A stretch of 64,000 nucleotides of DNA from Bin87 sp965204395 (GCA_965204395.1 OZ241987.1:2976001-3040000), one strand, 5' to 3'. Positions 17,087 through 26,433 are shown, numbered from the stretch's first letter. The notes: generated by a model from the letters alone, not told the origin. Numbers and translations: made by a program.

Positions 17087-17219
17087 TGATCAGACCTGGT
17101 CAGACGCGCAATAATTCGACCCGCCTGTGGCGGGTCAGGACGCAACGTCAGGGAGTGTAACGGTTGGCGTTGCGGAGGGCAAACGTGGACTTGCCCCAAT
17201 TGACGAAGAGGGAAAGTCC

Positions 17220-17564
17220 CTAATCTTCCGCGTTCAGAATCGCTTCCAGTTGGATGATCAAAAGAGGCAACTCATCCTGTACGATTGCCCACAGGATGTC
17301 GTCGTCGATCGCGTCGAATTTATGAATCAGGATGTCTCTGAGGCCCACGAAGCCACGCCAGTCCGTCTCCGGGTACTTCCGCCGGAACTCCTGGGGAACA
17401 CGTCGGGCGGATTCTCCGACGATTTCCATAAGGCGCGTCAAGCGCAGGGAAAACGCGCGGTCGGTGATCAGGGCCGCTTTGGAATACTCCCCGGCCAGTT
17501 CCTGGGCTTCCCGGGCATGAGCGAGCATCTGGCGCACTGACCCCAGGGGGCTATGCGCCCACAT
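17220..17564 (-). CDS. HepT-like HEPN protein
   Basis: A 114-residue DUF86/HEPN protein, the toxin RNase of MntA-HepT modules. The catalytic R-x4-H-x-Y motif appears as RDILIHKF, with Phe in place of the tyrosine that is AMPylated in characterised HepT. The gene overlaps the upstream nucleotidyltransferase-like gene by 14 bases, the normal antitoxin-toxin order. Confidence 0.75.
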   Translation of the reverse strand: MWAHSPLGSVRQMLAHAREAQELAGEYSKAALITDRAFSLRLTRLMEIVGESARRVPQEFRRKYPETDWRGFVGLRDILIHKFDAIDDDILWAIVQDELPLLIIQLEAILNAED

Positions 17565-17865
17565 AGACGTTTTCGGCTTCGTCCAAAACCCGTTGCCGGA
17601 ATTCGGGGCTGATGAGCTTGGGGGTGCTCAAATCCACATCGTGGCCGAAGATCTGCGCCAATTCCCGCTGCATGGCGAAAAAAGCCAGGCCTGGAATGTG
17701 GTCGGGGTCGAACTCCACCAGCACATTGATTGGGGCTTCCCAACGACCATTATCGAACGGACCCGCACCGGACGGTCCCGCCTCCCACAACGCTAGGCGG
17801 TTGATGTGATGGCGCCGGCAAAAGTCGGCGACACGCTTTTGGGGAATGTCAATGCTGGCGCTCAT
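17551..17865 (-). CDS. MntA-like nucleotidyltransferase with lost active site
   Basis: A 104-residue protein aligned to MntA antitoxins by INRLALW and INVLVEF strands and its pairing with HepT. The GSx10DxD catalytic signature is absent: the loop reads EAGPSG and the aspartate strand reads APINVLVEF. It can hardly transfer AMP, so it may neutralise HepT by binding, or the module is decaying. Confidence 0.65.
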   Translation of the reverse strand: MSASIDIPQKRVADFCRRHHINRLALWEAGPSGAGPFDNGRWEAPINVLVEFDPDHIPGLAFFAMQRELAQIFGHDVDLSTPKLISPEFRQRVLDEAENVYVGA

Positions 17866-17939
17866 AACTTGCCTTCCGATGGCTTTCGGCCAGATGGAAC
17901 CGGCGCGTAAACCGTCCTGTCGTCACAATCAGTATAGCC

Positions 17940-18128
17940 ATGCGGAATATCTGGAGCAATTCCGGCGCGGCGCCGGACCATCTTGAAACCGCCCGCCTGG
18001 CCGCGCTGATGCCGCAGCACGGGACACACCCCATCGATTTGGGAGACGCCTCGCTGGGAGCGGCGACGGAAACGATGGGCTTACGAACGGTGTTTACATT
18101 TGACCAGCAGTTTTGCGTGTACGGCTGA
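17940..18128 (+). pseudogene. VapC/PIN C-terminal remnant
   Basis: Codes for up to 62 residues; the part from about residue 18 (LAALMPQH, then PIDLGDASLGAATETMG and LRTVFTFD) matches the C-terminal half of PIN-domain toxins, including the DLxDASL acidic motif. The N-terminal half with the first aspartate is missing. Confidence 0.6.
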
Positions 18129-18637
18129 GTGACGGCGGTGTGCTGGAGGTGGCAATGTAGAATTGATGGTAGTCATGATGTGTTTGAGATCTATATCTAT
18201 TGTATGGAGAGGTTATGCCTACGCTGGAAGCCGTTGACGCCAAGATTGAGCGTGCTCGCGCCGAGTCGCGCCTGCTCAAAGGCGAAATTGCTGCGTTCTG
18301 CGAGGAGCGGACGCGCCTGATTGTGCGCGAGGACTGTGGTGAGCAAGAACGCTGGGTGTATCGCGGCGATACTCCGAAAGTTCCCATTCAGTGGTCAATC
18401 AGAGCCGGCGAGTTCGCCTACAACTTGAGATCGGCACTTGACCACCTCGTTTGGCAACTGGTTTTGGATAATGAGAAACAACCTGGTGAGCATAATCAGT
18501 TCCCTATCCAACACGAATACAACGCTAGTAATTTCAGGAAATATCTGCGTGGTGTTTCCCAATCCGTGAAAGGCTACATTAAATCCGTACAACCGTACCA
18601 GATAACCGCTGTGGAATATCCCCCCGATACTGACCGC

Positions 18638-18647
18638 GTTGGCATGG
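18638..18647. repeat. Target site duplication, left copy (right copy 19831-19840)
   Basis: GTTGGCATGG flanks the IS4-family element on both sides, at 18638-18647 and 19831-19840. A 10-bp duplication fits IS4-group insertion. Confidence 0.9.
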
Positions 18648-19830
18648 CTCACGCGTACCCAGTTTGAGTTGAGGGGTTGAAAAAGGTCGGTCTCTCCGGG
18701 TAAGGAACGGGTTACGAAGCACCGTTGCCACCTGGGGAGGCCGACCATGCCATGGTATCACCGCATCGCCACCTTTCTGAATCACTCGTTGCCGGAGTTC
18801 CGTGCCACCCGCCGCACCAATCTGGCTCTGCTCACTGCGGCAATTCTCCAGCGTCGCACCCTTGCCATCTCTGTGTTGGTGCGCTCGTGGCAGGTTCAGG
18901 TACCCTACTCGCACCACCAGCGTAAGAAAAGGCTCTTTCGCTTTCTGTCCAACACCGGCTTTGACACCGTGGCGGTGCAGACGGCGCTGCTGGGACCCAT
19001 CTGTCAGGCAACTCGGCTTCGGGGACTGACGCCGATCATGATTGACTGGTCTGATCTGGGTCAGGGGCGCAACGGTCTGTTCGCTGCGGTCTGTTTTCGG
19101 GGTCGGGGGTTGCCGCTGCTCAGTTGGGTTTCCACGCCGGAAGAGCTGGACCCGTCCCAGAACCGAGTGGAGGAGTTTTTCATCGGACGGTTGTTGCGAC
19201 ACCTGCCCAACCACATCCGGCCCCTGCTGCTGGCTGACCGGGGCTTCGGACGGGCCAGCCTGATCCACTTCTTGCAACAGATGCCCAACCACACCGGCTA
19301 CCCAGTGGACTACGTAGTCCGCCTCAAGGGCGACGTGGTGGTCCAGAGCGCCCACTATCGTGGTCGGTTGCGGGACTATCCCCTGCGCAAGGGCCGCATC
19401 CTGTTCTGGCCTCAAACCCTCTACCGCTCCGATGGCGCCGTGGTGATCAACCTGGTGCTTTATTGGGCCAGAGGCCATCGGGAACCCTGGTACCTGGCCA
19501 CGTCGCTCACCGACCCGCGTAAAGCAGTGCGGATGTACCGGAAGCGGATGCAGCCGGAGCAGTACTTCAAGGATGGCAAGCAGCGCTTCGGGCTGAACCG
19601 AAGCACGGTCACCACCACCGATCGGCTGCAACGGTTGCTGGTGGGATTGCTGTTGGCCTGCTGCCTGCTGATATTGGCGGGAATGCGAGTGTCCCAAACC
19701 TTCCGGCGACAGGTGTGCTCCCGCGGGAAGCTGGGCATCCTGCACTTGGGTTACGAATACTACCTCGCCACACCCGACCCACCGGACAACCTCTTCCCCA
19801 TTCAACGCCACCAAACCGGGTACGCGTGAG
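18648..19830 (+). mobile_element. IS4-family insertion sequence, complete
   Basis: A 1183-bp element bounded by terminal inverted repeats CTCACGCGTACCC(A/G)GTTTG (18 of 19 positions match) and a 10-bp target duplication. It holds one transposase gene whose stop codon lies inside the right repeat. It interrupts a hypothetical protein gene and appears intact and recent, as the target copies are identical. Confidence 0.9.
18747..19829 (+). CDS. IS4-family transposase
   Basis: A 360-residue DDE transposase. The first aspartate is in MIDWSDLG, the second in LLADRGFG, and the glutamate in the C-terminal QPEQYFKDGKQRFG segment, which resembles the Y(2)R(3)E(6)K signature of IS4. A hydrophobic segment follows near residues 300-320. 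Full length for the group. Confidence 0.9.
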   Translation: MPWYHRIATFLNHSLPEFRATRRTNLALLTAAILQRRTLAISVLVRSWQVQVPYSHHQRKKRLFRFLSNTGFDTVAVQTALLGPICQATRLRGLTPIMIDWSDLGQGRNGLFAAVCFRGRGLPLLSWVSTPEELDPSQNRVEEFFIGRLLRHLPNHIRPLLLADRGFGRASLIHFLQQMPNHTGYPVDYVVRLKGDVVVQSAHYRGRLRDYPLRKGRILFWPQTLYRSDGAVVINLVLYWARGHREPWYLATSLTDPRKAVRMYRKRMQPEQYFKDGKQRFGLNRSTVTTTDRLQRLLVGLLLACCLLILAGMRVSQTFRRQVCSRGKLGILHLGYEYYLATPDPPDNLFPIQRHQTGYA

Positions 19831-20394
19831 GTTGGCATGGGACTTGCGATGCTCCATGAAATCTGCAATATGGACAAACACAGGCACCTTGCCATAGCAA
19901 TTGCCGAATGGACTGGCGAACATCCAAAATCCGTTGTCCGCATACCTTTCCACCCAGTGCGTAATCGCGATGAGAGCGTCCGATTCGTACATACTGGCTT
20001 AGCAAAGAATATCCCGACTCTGTCATCAACCATGAATTGCAAAACGGTCAACCTTTGCTAACAGCTCCGTTTTCGCTATCCGGCGAATGGCGGGCCCTTG
20101 AATTTCCCATAGCTGCTTTTTTCGATGGACTGAGGTTTCCCCACTTCAACGTTCGAAGTTTTTCAGCTTCGGAAACACTTGACTCCTGCATTGACAGCGT
20201 AGAGATGGTGGTCAGCCGACTTCGTAACGAATTTAGCTGACGACACAAGGCGGACGCTACGCCGGCGGTCATGGCAGTGAAATACGCATAGGCAGGGGCA
20301 TCCAGCCGAGCGTGGCTGACACCCGCAGGATGCGCCCACCATCCATCCGGGGTTACAATCGGCATCACAACGCAACTTCATCCGGCGAACCTGT

Positions 20395-21492
20395 GTGAAT
20401 CAGATGGTCCGCCACATCATCCACGCCGACCTGGACGCTTTCTACGCCGCCGTGGAGCAGCTCGACAATCCCGAGTTGCGCGGCAAGGCGGTGCTGGTCG
20501 GCGGCCGGCCCGAGGGTCGCGGCGTCGTGGCGACCGCCTCCTACGAAGCCCGCAAGTTCGGCGTCCACTCCGCCATGCCCATGGCCACCGCCGTTCGCCA
20601 GTGTCCCGAGGGCATCATCGTGCGGCCTCGCTTCGACCGCTACCGCGAGATGTCCGCACGCATCATGGACATCTTTCGCGACGTTACGCCCACCATCCAA
20701 CCGGTGTCTCTGGACGAAGCCTACCTGGACATCACCGATGCCGTGGCTGAAAAAGCCCCCATCGCAATCGCTATCGACATCAAGGATCGCGTGCGCCGCG
20801 AGGTCGGCCTGACCGTCTCCGTTGGGCTTGGTACCGGCAAGTGCGTCGCCAAGATCGCGTCCGATTTCCAGAAACCCGACGGTTTGGTGGTGGTCCCGGA
20901 GGGGCAGGAAGCGGAGTTCCTGGCGCCACTGCCCGTGGGCACGCTCATGGGCGTCGGCCCCAAATCTGCGGCTCGGCTGCACGACGATGGCATTCACACC
21001 ATCGGAGACCTCGCCGCCATGCCCGACACCTGGTTCGCCCGCCGTTTCGGCAAGCGCGGCCCCAGCATCCGCGACCGCGCCCGCGGCATCGACGACGAGC
21101 CCGTGCAGACCTCCCGCGAGGCCAAGTCCATCAGCAGCGAGACCACGTTTCCGCATGACATCAGCACGGTCGAGGAAATCAGGCCGGTGGTGGAACGGTT
21201 GTCCACCAGCGTCGCCGGTTCCCTCACTCGCAAAGGCATCTCCGGCCGCACCGTCACCGTCAAAATGCGCCTGTCGGACTTCACCACCTTCACCCGTCAG
21301 ACCACGCTGCCCCGCGTAACCCACGACGATGAAACTATCCTCGCCACGGCGTGGATGCTGATGCAGCGGGAAATGACTCCCGGCCGCGCGTTCCGATTGC
21401 TGGGCGTCGGCGTCTCCGGCTTCGCCACCGAAACGGAACCCGACGACGACGTGCCACCGTCTCCCGAACTGCAACAACGCCTGCGTTTGTAG
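20395..21492 (+). CDS. dinB: DNA polymerase IV
   Basis: A 365-residue Y-family translesion polymerase. The palm motif HADLDAFYAAVEQ is at residues 9-21, SLDEAYLD holds the other two metal-binding acids, and GLGTGKCVAKIASDFQKPDG matches the conserved thumb side. The helix-hairpin-helix region (VGPKSAARLHDDGI) and the little-finger domain are complete; the beta-clamp binding tail is short. It may start at GTG 20395 or ATG 20404. Confidence 0.93.
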   Translation: MNQMVRHIIHADLDAFYAAVEQLDNPELRGKAVLVGGRPEGRGVVATASYEARKFGVHSAMPMATAVRQCPEGIIVRPRFDRYREMSARIMDIFRDVTPTIQPVSLDEAYLDITDAVAEKAPIAIAIDIKDRVRREVGLTVSVGLGTGKCVAKIASDFQKPDGLVVVPEGQEAEFLAPLPVGTLMGVGPKSAARLHDDGIHTIGDLAAMPDTWFARRFGKRGPSIRDRARGIDDEPVQTSREAKSISSETTFPHDISTVEEIRPVVERLSTSVAGSLTRKGISGRTVTVKMRLSDFTTFTRQTTLPRVTHDDETILATAWMLMQREMTPGRAFRLLGVGVSGFATETEPDDDVPPSPELQQRLRL

Positions 21493-21560
21493 CGTCAGAA
21501 ACTTTGCTCTACAATCGATAGCCGTCCCGCATTCATTTGCGACGATCCAGGGGAACCGCT

Positions 21561-22250
21561 ATGACCACTCCAAAACCCAAAGCGCGACCGGCAGCCCAAC
21601 ATTGGGAGCCTTATCCTGACCTGCCGCTAGAGCCCAGAGATATGGAACAAATGCCAGCCGCGCACTACCTGCGGGAAATGCTGCAATACGTCCTCACGCC
21701 CGGGGTCCAATACCCCCACCATCCCACCGTGCTCATCGGCGATCAGATTCCCATCTACTACGGGCCCGCAAGACCCGGCGGAGGGCCACCCGCCCATGTG
21801 ATACCTGATTGCCTGGTGGCATTGGACGTTGACGCCGAAGCCATCTGGAACCGGGTCGGCTACGACCCGATACAGAACGGCAAGCCGCCGGATCTCGTCA
21901 TCGAAGTCGCGTCGCGTTCCACTTATAGGAACGATGCGACCCGCAAGCGCGAGATCTACCGACAGATCGCCGTCCCCGAATACTGGCGCTTCGACCCCAC
22001 GGGCGGCGACTTCCACGGCCAGCCCATCATCGGCGAGCATCTGGTCAACGGGCAGTACGAACCGTTCCCAGTTATTCGGTACGACGACGGCAGCGAGGGG
22101 GCCACCAGCGCGGTACTGAACCTACAGTTCCGCTGGTACAACGGCCGATTTCACATCCACAACCCAGCAACCGGCGCGGAGTACGAGCACCCGCAAGATA
22201 CGATAGCCCGACTGCAAGCGGAAAACCGACGGTTGCGTGGCGAGGGATAA
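21561..22250 (+). CDS. Uma2-family (DUF820) endonuclease-like protein
   Basis: A 229-residue protein from ATG 21561, preceded by AGGGG. The restriction-endonuclease-like core shows VIPDCLV and DLVIEVASRST, which supply D...ExV/K-type residues, followed by KREIYRQIAVPEYWRFDP. The last 30 residues form a short coiled-coil-like helix. Uma2 proteins are abundant in cyanobacteria and Chloroflexota; their cellular role is unclear. Confidence 0.8.
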   Translation: MTTPKPKARPAAQHWEPYPDLPLEPRDMEQMPAAHYLREMLQYVLTPGVQYPHHPTVLIGDQIPIYYGPARPGGGPPAHVIPDCLVALDVDAEAIWNRVGYDPIQNGKPPDLVIEVASRSTYRNDATRKREIYRQIAVPEYWRFDPTGGDFHGQPIIGEHLVNGQYEPFPVIRYDDGSEGATSAVLNLQFRWYNGRFHIHNPATGAEYEHPQDTIARLQAENRRLRGEG

Positions 22251-22258
22251 CCCACCGC

Positions 22259-23017
22259 TTACCGGAACAAATCCTTGTCCGGATCGCGCACGATGGCGCG
22301 GCTGTCCGCGTCCTCCATGCGCTCGTAGGGATAGCCCTTGATCAGCGCCACCGGCACCCCCAGCAGCTTGCCCGTAACCAGTTCCGCCGTCGCTGCCAAC
22401 TCATCGGCCACCGCGATGGTCGTGGTGTGCAGCTCGTTGCCGTGGGGGTCGAACTCGCCCACGTAGCTGATCACCGGGTTGAATCCGGCCACGCCGATGG
22501 ACACGTTGATCGCCCCGTTTCGCCAGGGCCGCCCGAAGGTGTCGGACACCAGCACCGCAGCGTCCACGCCCAACCGCTCCCGGATGGTGTCGCGGATGCG
22601 CCGCGCCGACGCGTCCGGGTCAACCGGCAGCAGGCAGATCGAGTTGGACCCCGGGATGTTGGAAGCGTCGATCCCCGCGTTGGCGCAGATGTAGCCGTGG
22701 TAGGTCTCGCTGATGATCACCCCGCGATCCATCCGCACCACGCGCCGGCTCTCCCGCAGGATCATCTCGGTATGGCGCGGGTCCCGCCGGTGCCCCTCGG
22801 TGATCGCCACCGCCAACGGCGAGGCTTCCACCTCGTCAATCGTCATCACCCGGCCCTCGGCCTTGGATACGATCTTCTGCGTCACCACCACCACGTCGCC
22901 ATCCTCGATGGGCGTGCCCTGGGCCGCAGCAGCATCGATGATTTGGGTGGCCAGGTCGTCCCCCGCCTGTACTTCCGGGAGTCCTTCGATTCCAACGGCG
23001 CGAATTTCCGGCGGCAT
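22259..23017 (-). CDS. cofE: Coenzyme F420-0:L-glutamate ligase
   Basis: A 252-residue protein with GDVVVVTQKIVSKAEGR near residues 40-56, ETYHGYICANAGID and the SDTFGRPWRNG motif near residues 158-168, all characteristic of CofE. It adds glutamates to F420-0 with GTP. Other F420 genes are not in the window. The presence of F420 synthesis fits Chloroflexota, Actinomycetota or Archaea. Confidence 0.92.
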   Translation of the reverse strand: MPPEIRAVGIEGLPEVQAGDDLATQIIDAAAAQGTPIEDGDVVVVTQKIVSKAEGRVMTIDEVEASPLAVAITEGHRRDPRHTEMILRESRRVVRMDRGVIISETYHGYICANAGIDASNIPGSNSICLLPVDPDASARRIRDTIRERLGVDAAVLVSDTFGRPWRNGAINVSIGVAGFNPVISYVGEFDPHGNELHTTTIAVADELAATAELVTGKLLGVPVALIKGYPYERMEDADSRAIVRDPDKDLFR

Positions 23018-23244
23018 GGCTCACCTCTGCAATACGATGGGATGTAGGAGCACGTTATCGTAGCTTGCTAACACCAGTTTATCACCCGGCGCGAACCGGC
23101 AATAAACCCCCGCCAACCGCTCTCATCCTTACCCGGGCCATCGCTCCTCCTGATAAAATGCAATCTACCTTGGCAGGGCAATGGGGTGGCCGCTCGAGAA
23201 CCGCTTGACCATCTCAGTTGGTGCACCCCAAACAGGGAGACACG

Positions 23245-23580
23245 ATGACAGCAGCAGAAATACTGAACACCAGGGCCGCGCAGAGCGTCGCCCAGATCGT
23301 CCGCAAAGACCTGGAGCACATTACCACCGAGGGCATCTCAATCGACGACGTGAGGATCACACCCGGTGAAGACCAGGACGGAGACCCGTACCATCACATC
23401 GTAATCGTCTACTCCGGGAACGGAGACCTCTTGGACCCAGCATGGCTAAACGGGTTCAAGAGGCGGAACCGAGACGACCTCGCCAGGTGGGGTGTCCACC
23501 TCACGACGGAATCATACGTCGAAGCCACTGAGGACAGCGAGTGGTCAGAACTGTCAAACGTCGCGCATTACGATGGGTAG
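23245..23580 (+). CDS. Small hypothetical protein
   Basis: A 111-residue acidic protein from ATG 23245 (an upstream in-frame start at 23218 is less likely). It has a helical N terminus and a HHIVIVYSGNGD strand. It sits 6 bases before a HEPN-like remnant, which suggests a two-gene unit. No family named with confidence. Confidence 0.6.
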   Translation: MTAAEILNTRAAQSVAQIVRKDLEHITTEGISIDDVRITPGEDQDGDPYHHIVIVYSGNGDLLDPAWLNGFKRRNRDDLARWGVHLTTESYVEATEDSEWSELSNVAHYDG

Positions 23581-23586
23581 CAAAGG

Positions 23587-23906
23587 ATGAACTGGGAGCA
23601 GCTGCTCGAGCTGGCCGAGACGCTAGCCGAAGCGCCGATACACGGTGAGGCAAGAGGCAGATGCTCAACGGGAGCCGCATGGCAACCTTCCACTCCGATA
23701 TACAGGACTTCGCCGAAACTTTCATCGCGCTACAGGTGCAGCGCCACGAGGCTGACTACAACCCCAACCCCAGCGCGCCGTTGACCCGTACGCAGACGGT
23801 GCGCAACATCCAGCGCGCCCGCGACGCATCCCAAAGGTTCTTGGCAACGCCGCCGCAAGAACGCAAACGATTCGCCACTTACTTGCTGCTCACACGGAGA
23901 AACTGA
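23587..23906 (+). pseudogene. HEPN-like partner gene with internal deletion
   Basis: The beginning (MNWEQLLELAETLAE) and the end (a frame from about 23661 with FHSDIQDFAETFIALQ, QRHEADYNP, then FATYLLLTRR) match the two ends of a HEPN-like family of about 160 residues, but are in different frames and the central helices are missing. It was most likely cut by a deletion around 23640-23690. Confidence 0.5.
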
Positions 23907-24947
23907 GCAGCCTGGCCAGGACCCTCGACTCTCGCCGCACTAACCGTAGCGCCCATTGGCGAAGGGAGTAGCGAAATCTCCCCGACCAGTGACACCCGCC
24001 CGTTGCAGCTAACCGCACCCACGTTCTATCCTGACCGTGTCAGGTTCCCCGCTCGGCTTCGAGAACCGGGCGGGGTCGGCCGCATCGCATGCAGCGGCAG
24101 CCACCAAACTACTCAACATGGCGAGGTGTCAAAAAGGTTCGGGTCGCTCAACGGCCTGTCGGTTACCCAAAAGCAGAATACGGTTCCCAAGGAGCCTAGA
24201 GTCGTAGATCCGCCTCTGGTGGGCCGAAGGTCCGCCCCCGGCGGATCTATATTCCCCGGCCAAGCTCCCGGAACCCAGCGGGTGTTACCACCGCCCCGTG
24301 CTCGCGCTGCCCCGGTATCATTGGCCGGCTACCCGCGAGGACACGGAAGCCTAGGACGATATCTTTCTGCGCAAGCAAAAAACAGTGTTGGCCGTGCTCC
24401 GACACGCAACCCGAACCACAACCTGACGCCGAAATCCCCAAACCCACAACCAACCCCAACGGAGGCAACCACGCACCGAAACACCAACTGACAACGACTG
24501 CGATCCTGGCGCGATGGCTCGCCCGTTCGCCACTACCGCACGGACGCTGAGATGGCGTCACCCAAACAAATCGCCGTACCACTGTCCCTGGCCCTCGTAC
24601 TTAAAATGGCCGGTCTCCCGTACTGACCTCTCATTGCAAGCACGAGTGGGCATGACCCGGCACGCCAACCCGCCACAGGGTTCGCCTTACGCCGCCGGGC
24701 CACGTCCGGACCGCTTTGCTAAACATATCTGCACCGCGGCTCCTGGGCATGTGCCTATAAACTAAAGACGGCGAGCGGTGCAAAGAGGAGATTTCGCTAC
24801 TCCCCGATTCAGCGGACGCACCCATGCCAGCGATCCTGATTTTTCGGAGTAACCAAATCCCCTAAAACCGCCGCAAATGCAATCAACGTAGCCAGTGCTA
24901 CACTGCCCGCGTGGAACGATCAAGCAGGACACCTCAGGGAGCGAGCT
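23907..24947. other. Gene-free stretch with repeat motifs
   Basis: About 1 kb without a supportable gene; the 162-codon frame at 24003-24491 is proline- and arginine-rich and unlike a folded protein. It holds a GTAGCGAAATC motif at 23969, its inverted copy at 24788, and a GATCCGCC/GGCGGATC inverted repeat at about 24207-24246. Confidence 0.45.
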
Positions 24948-25223
24948 ATGACTAAAACAGTGAAGGCCCGATTCGCCAACGGGGTGCTCACGCCGCTGGA
25001 ATCCATTGACCTACCGGAAGGCGCGTTGGTTTCACTTGACATCGGAGAAATCTCCAGCACAGAGCCGGATGCGCCGGCCACCGAAACGAAACCCTCGTTT
25101 GTTGCCAGCCGCACGAGCATCACCGACGGCAACGGACCGGTCAATTACAACCGGCTGAATGATGAGCTTATGGATCAGGAATACTTCGAGAAGGAACGGA
25201 GGATCAGGGAACGCAACGCATGA
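24948..25223 (+). CDS. AF2212-like antitoxin (VapB-type)
   Basis: A 91-residue protein that begins with the AF2212-like (DUF104) fold: KTVKARFANGVLTPLESIDLPEG followed by a beta strand. The C-terminal half is an extended acidic region that likely wraps the toxin. It overlaps the PIN toxin by 4 bases (ATGA), so the two are translationally coupled. Confidence 0.8.
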   Translation: MTKTVKARFANGVLTPLESIDLPEGALVSLDIGEISSTEPDAPATETKPSFVASRTSITDGNGPVNYNRLNDELMDQEYFEKERRIRERNA

Positions 25224-25648
25224 TCGTGCCGGACATAAACATGCTGATCTACGCTCACAAACCCGACGCCCCAGAGCACGACGTGGCACAACGCTGGTGG
25301 CAAGACCTGGTTCATGGAACCGAAAGCGTCGGCATCCCCTGGGCAGTAGCAACCGGATTTGTGCGCGTAGTCAGCATTCCAGGAGTCCTGAGTCCTCCCG
25401 TGTCGCCGGCCAATGCCGCGGACTCCGTAGCAGACTGGTTCCGACATGACCATATCACTCCGATCAACCCGGGCGACGGCCACATGCGCATCTTCCAAGA
25501 AAACCTCGCCGTCGCCGGCAGCGGAACCAAGTTGGTGACAGACGCACACATAGCCGCATTGGCCATGGAACACGACGCGGAGCTCCACACCAACGATTCG
25601 GATTTCGCCCGCTTCCCCGGCCTACGCTGGCTAAACCCGCTCGCATGA
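25220..25648 (+). CDS. VapC-type PIN-domain toxin
   Basis: A 142-residue PIN-domain RNase. The first acid is in VPDINMLIYAHKP, the central helix carries DAHIAALAMEHDAELHT and the end has NDSDFARFPGLRW, the usual VapC signature. It starts inside the stop codon of the antitoxin. The pair looks complete and functional. Confidence 0.88.
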   Translation: MIVPDINMLIYAHKPDAPEHDVAQRWWQDLVHGTESVGIPWAVATGFVRVVSIPGVLSPPVSPANAADSVADWFRHDHITPINPGDGHMRIFQENLAVAGSGTKLVTDAHIAALAMEHDAELHTNDSDFARFPGLRWLNPLA

Positions 25649-25743
25649 CAAATCCCATGCCAGTGCCGACCGCACCCGAGTAGCGAAATCGCCTCTGCAA
25701 ACGTAAGAGTTCAGAATCGAGGTGACGGTCAGGAACGCAAACC

Positions 25744-25889
25744 GTCATACCGGCGAAAGCCGGAGATGTCCGCCATAGGCGGATGCCGGTATCCAAGTAA
25801 CCTGCTGACGGGCATCCGTAAGTAGGGCGAGGATTTTCTGGATTCCGGCTCAAGGCCTGCCCCGTACCTGATACGGGGGCCGGAATGAC
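25744..25889. repeat. Intergenic repeat, GTCATACCGGC type, with nested micropalindrome
   Basis: The element starts GTCATACCGGCGAAAGCCGG and ends GGCCGGAATGAC, imperfect inverted ends. A small palindrome TCCGCC-ATA-GGCGGA (25769-25783) with its flanks interrupts the otherwise standard GCCGG|TATCC sequence, as though inserted. Confidence 0.6.
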
Positions 25890-25946
25890 AGGCTGAATGT
25901 GGAAATGGCTCAGTAAGTCTGAACAGTTACCTGCAAACGAAAACTA

Positions 25947-25975
25947 TTGACAATTTTCGGGGCGTTCCGTAACCT
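25947..25975 (+). promoter_or_regulatory. Sigma-70-type promoter of the tRNA-tuf operon
   Basis: A consensus -35 box TTGACA (25947-25952), 17-bp spacer and TAACCT (25970-25975) as -10, about 100 bp before tRNA-Thr. It is the best promoter match upstream of the operon. Confidence 0.65.
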
Positions 25976-26000
25976 GTTTAACCGACTGACGAAAACCGGA

Positions 26001-26028
26001 TGGCCCCGGACCTGTCGGGGCCATTTTT
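26001..26028 (+). terminator. Intrinsic terminator in the tRNA-tuf leader
   Basis: TGGCCCCG and CGGGGCCA pair over 8 bp with a 7-nt loop and are followed by TTTTT. It lies between the promoter at 25947 and the first tRNA, so it acts either as an attenuator or as the end of a short leader RNA. Confidence 0.7.
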
Positions 26029-26076
26029 AGGTTGTGGCGTGAAGAGATTCCCGCCCCGGTCGCCGTTGGACTTCGC

Positions 26077-26149
26077 GCCCCGGTGGCGCAATTGGCAGCG
26101 CAGCCGATTTGTAATCGGCAGGTTAGGGGTTCGAGTCCCCTCTGGGGCT
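26077..26149 (+). tRNA. tRNA-Thr(TGT)
   Basis: A full 73-nt cloverleaf: acceptor GCCCCGG with CTGGGGC, D arm, anticodon stem GCCGA/TCGGC with loop TTTGTAA (anticodon TGT) and a GGTTCGAGTCC T arm. CCA is not encoded. Confidence 0.95.
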
Positions 26150-26200
26150 CTTTCAACGGGTCTCTAAAACACACTGGAGAACCAGACGCAACATCAACAT

Positions 26201-26285
26201 GGAGGGGTGGGTGAGTGGTTAAAGCCACCAGACTGTAAATCTGGCGCCCTGACGGGCTTCGCAGGTTCGAATCCTGCCCCCTCCA
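26201..26285 (+). tRNA. tRNA-Tyr(GTA)
   Basis: An 85-nt class II tRNA with acceptor GGAGGGG/CCCCTCC, anticodon stem CCAGA/TCTGG and loop CTGTAAA (anticodon GTA), a long variable arm, and an encoded CCA at 26286-26288. Confidence 0.95.
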
Positions 26286-26361
26286 CCATCTTTTCAACAG
26301 CCAACCAACTTCCTGGGTCCCAATCCGGATATCCTCAATAACCGCCAACACATCAATTCAC

Positions 26362-26433
26362 GCCCAAGTAGCTCAGAGGTAGAGCACGTTCTTGGTAAGA
26401 ACGGGGTCGGCGGTTCGATTCCGCCCTTGGGCT
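26362..26433 (+). tRNA. tRNA-Thr(GGT)
   Basis: A 72-nt cloverleaf with acceptor GCCCAAG/CTTGGGC and anticodon loop TTGGTAA (anticodon GGT); CCA is encoded next. It precedes tuf by 85 bases, as in other bacterial tufB operons. Confidence 0.95.

Larger units (their letters stand above)
18215..20240 (+). pseudogene. Hypothetical protein gene split by an IS4-family element
   Basis: ATG 18215 follows GAGAGG. The frame reads through 18647, and removing the IS plus one target copy restores it exactly at 19841 (VGM-GLAMLHEICNMDKHRH). A later one-base shift near 19999-20005, consistent with a run of A bases one short, is needed to continue into ELQNGQPLL and a C-terminal LDSCIDSVEMVV helix ending at 20240. 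The ancestral protein was about 280 residues and contains an RSALDHLVWQL motif. No function recognised. Confidence 0.7.

Noticed and set aside
24003..24491. A 162-codon plus-strand frame
   Set aside because: Its composition is Pro/Arg/Asn-rich without hydrophobic core, no ribosome site, and the region is repeat-rich.
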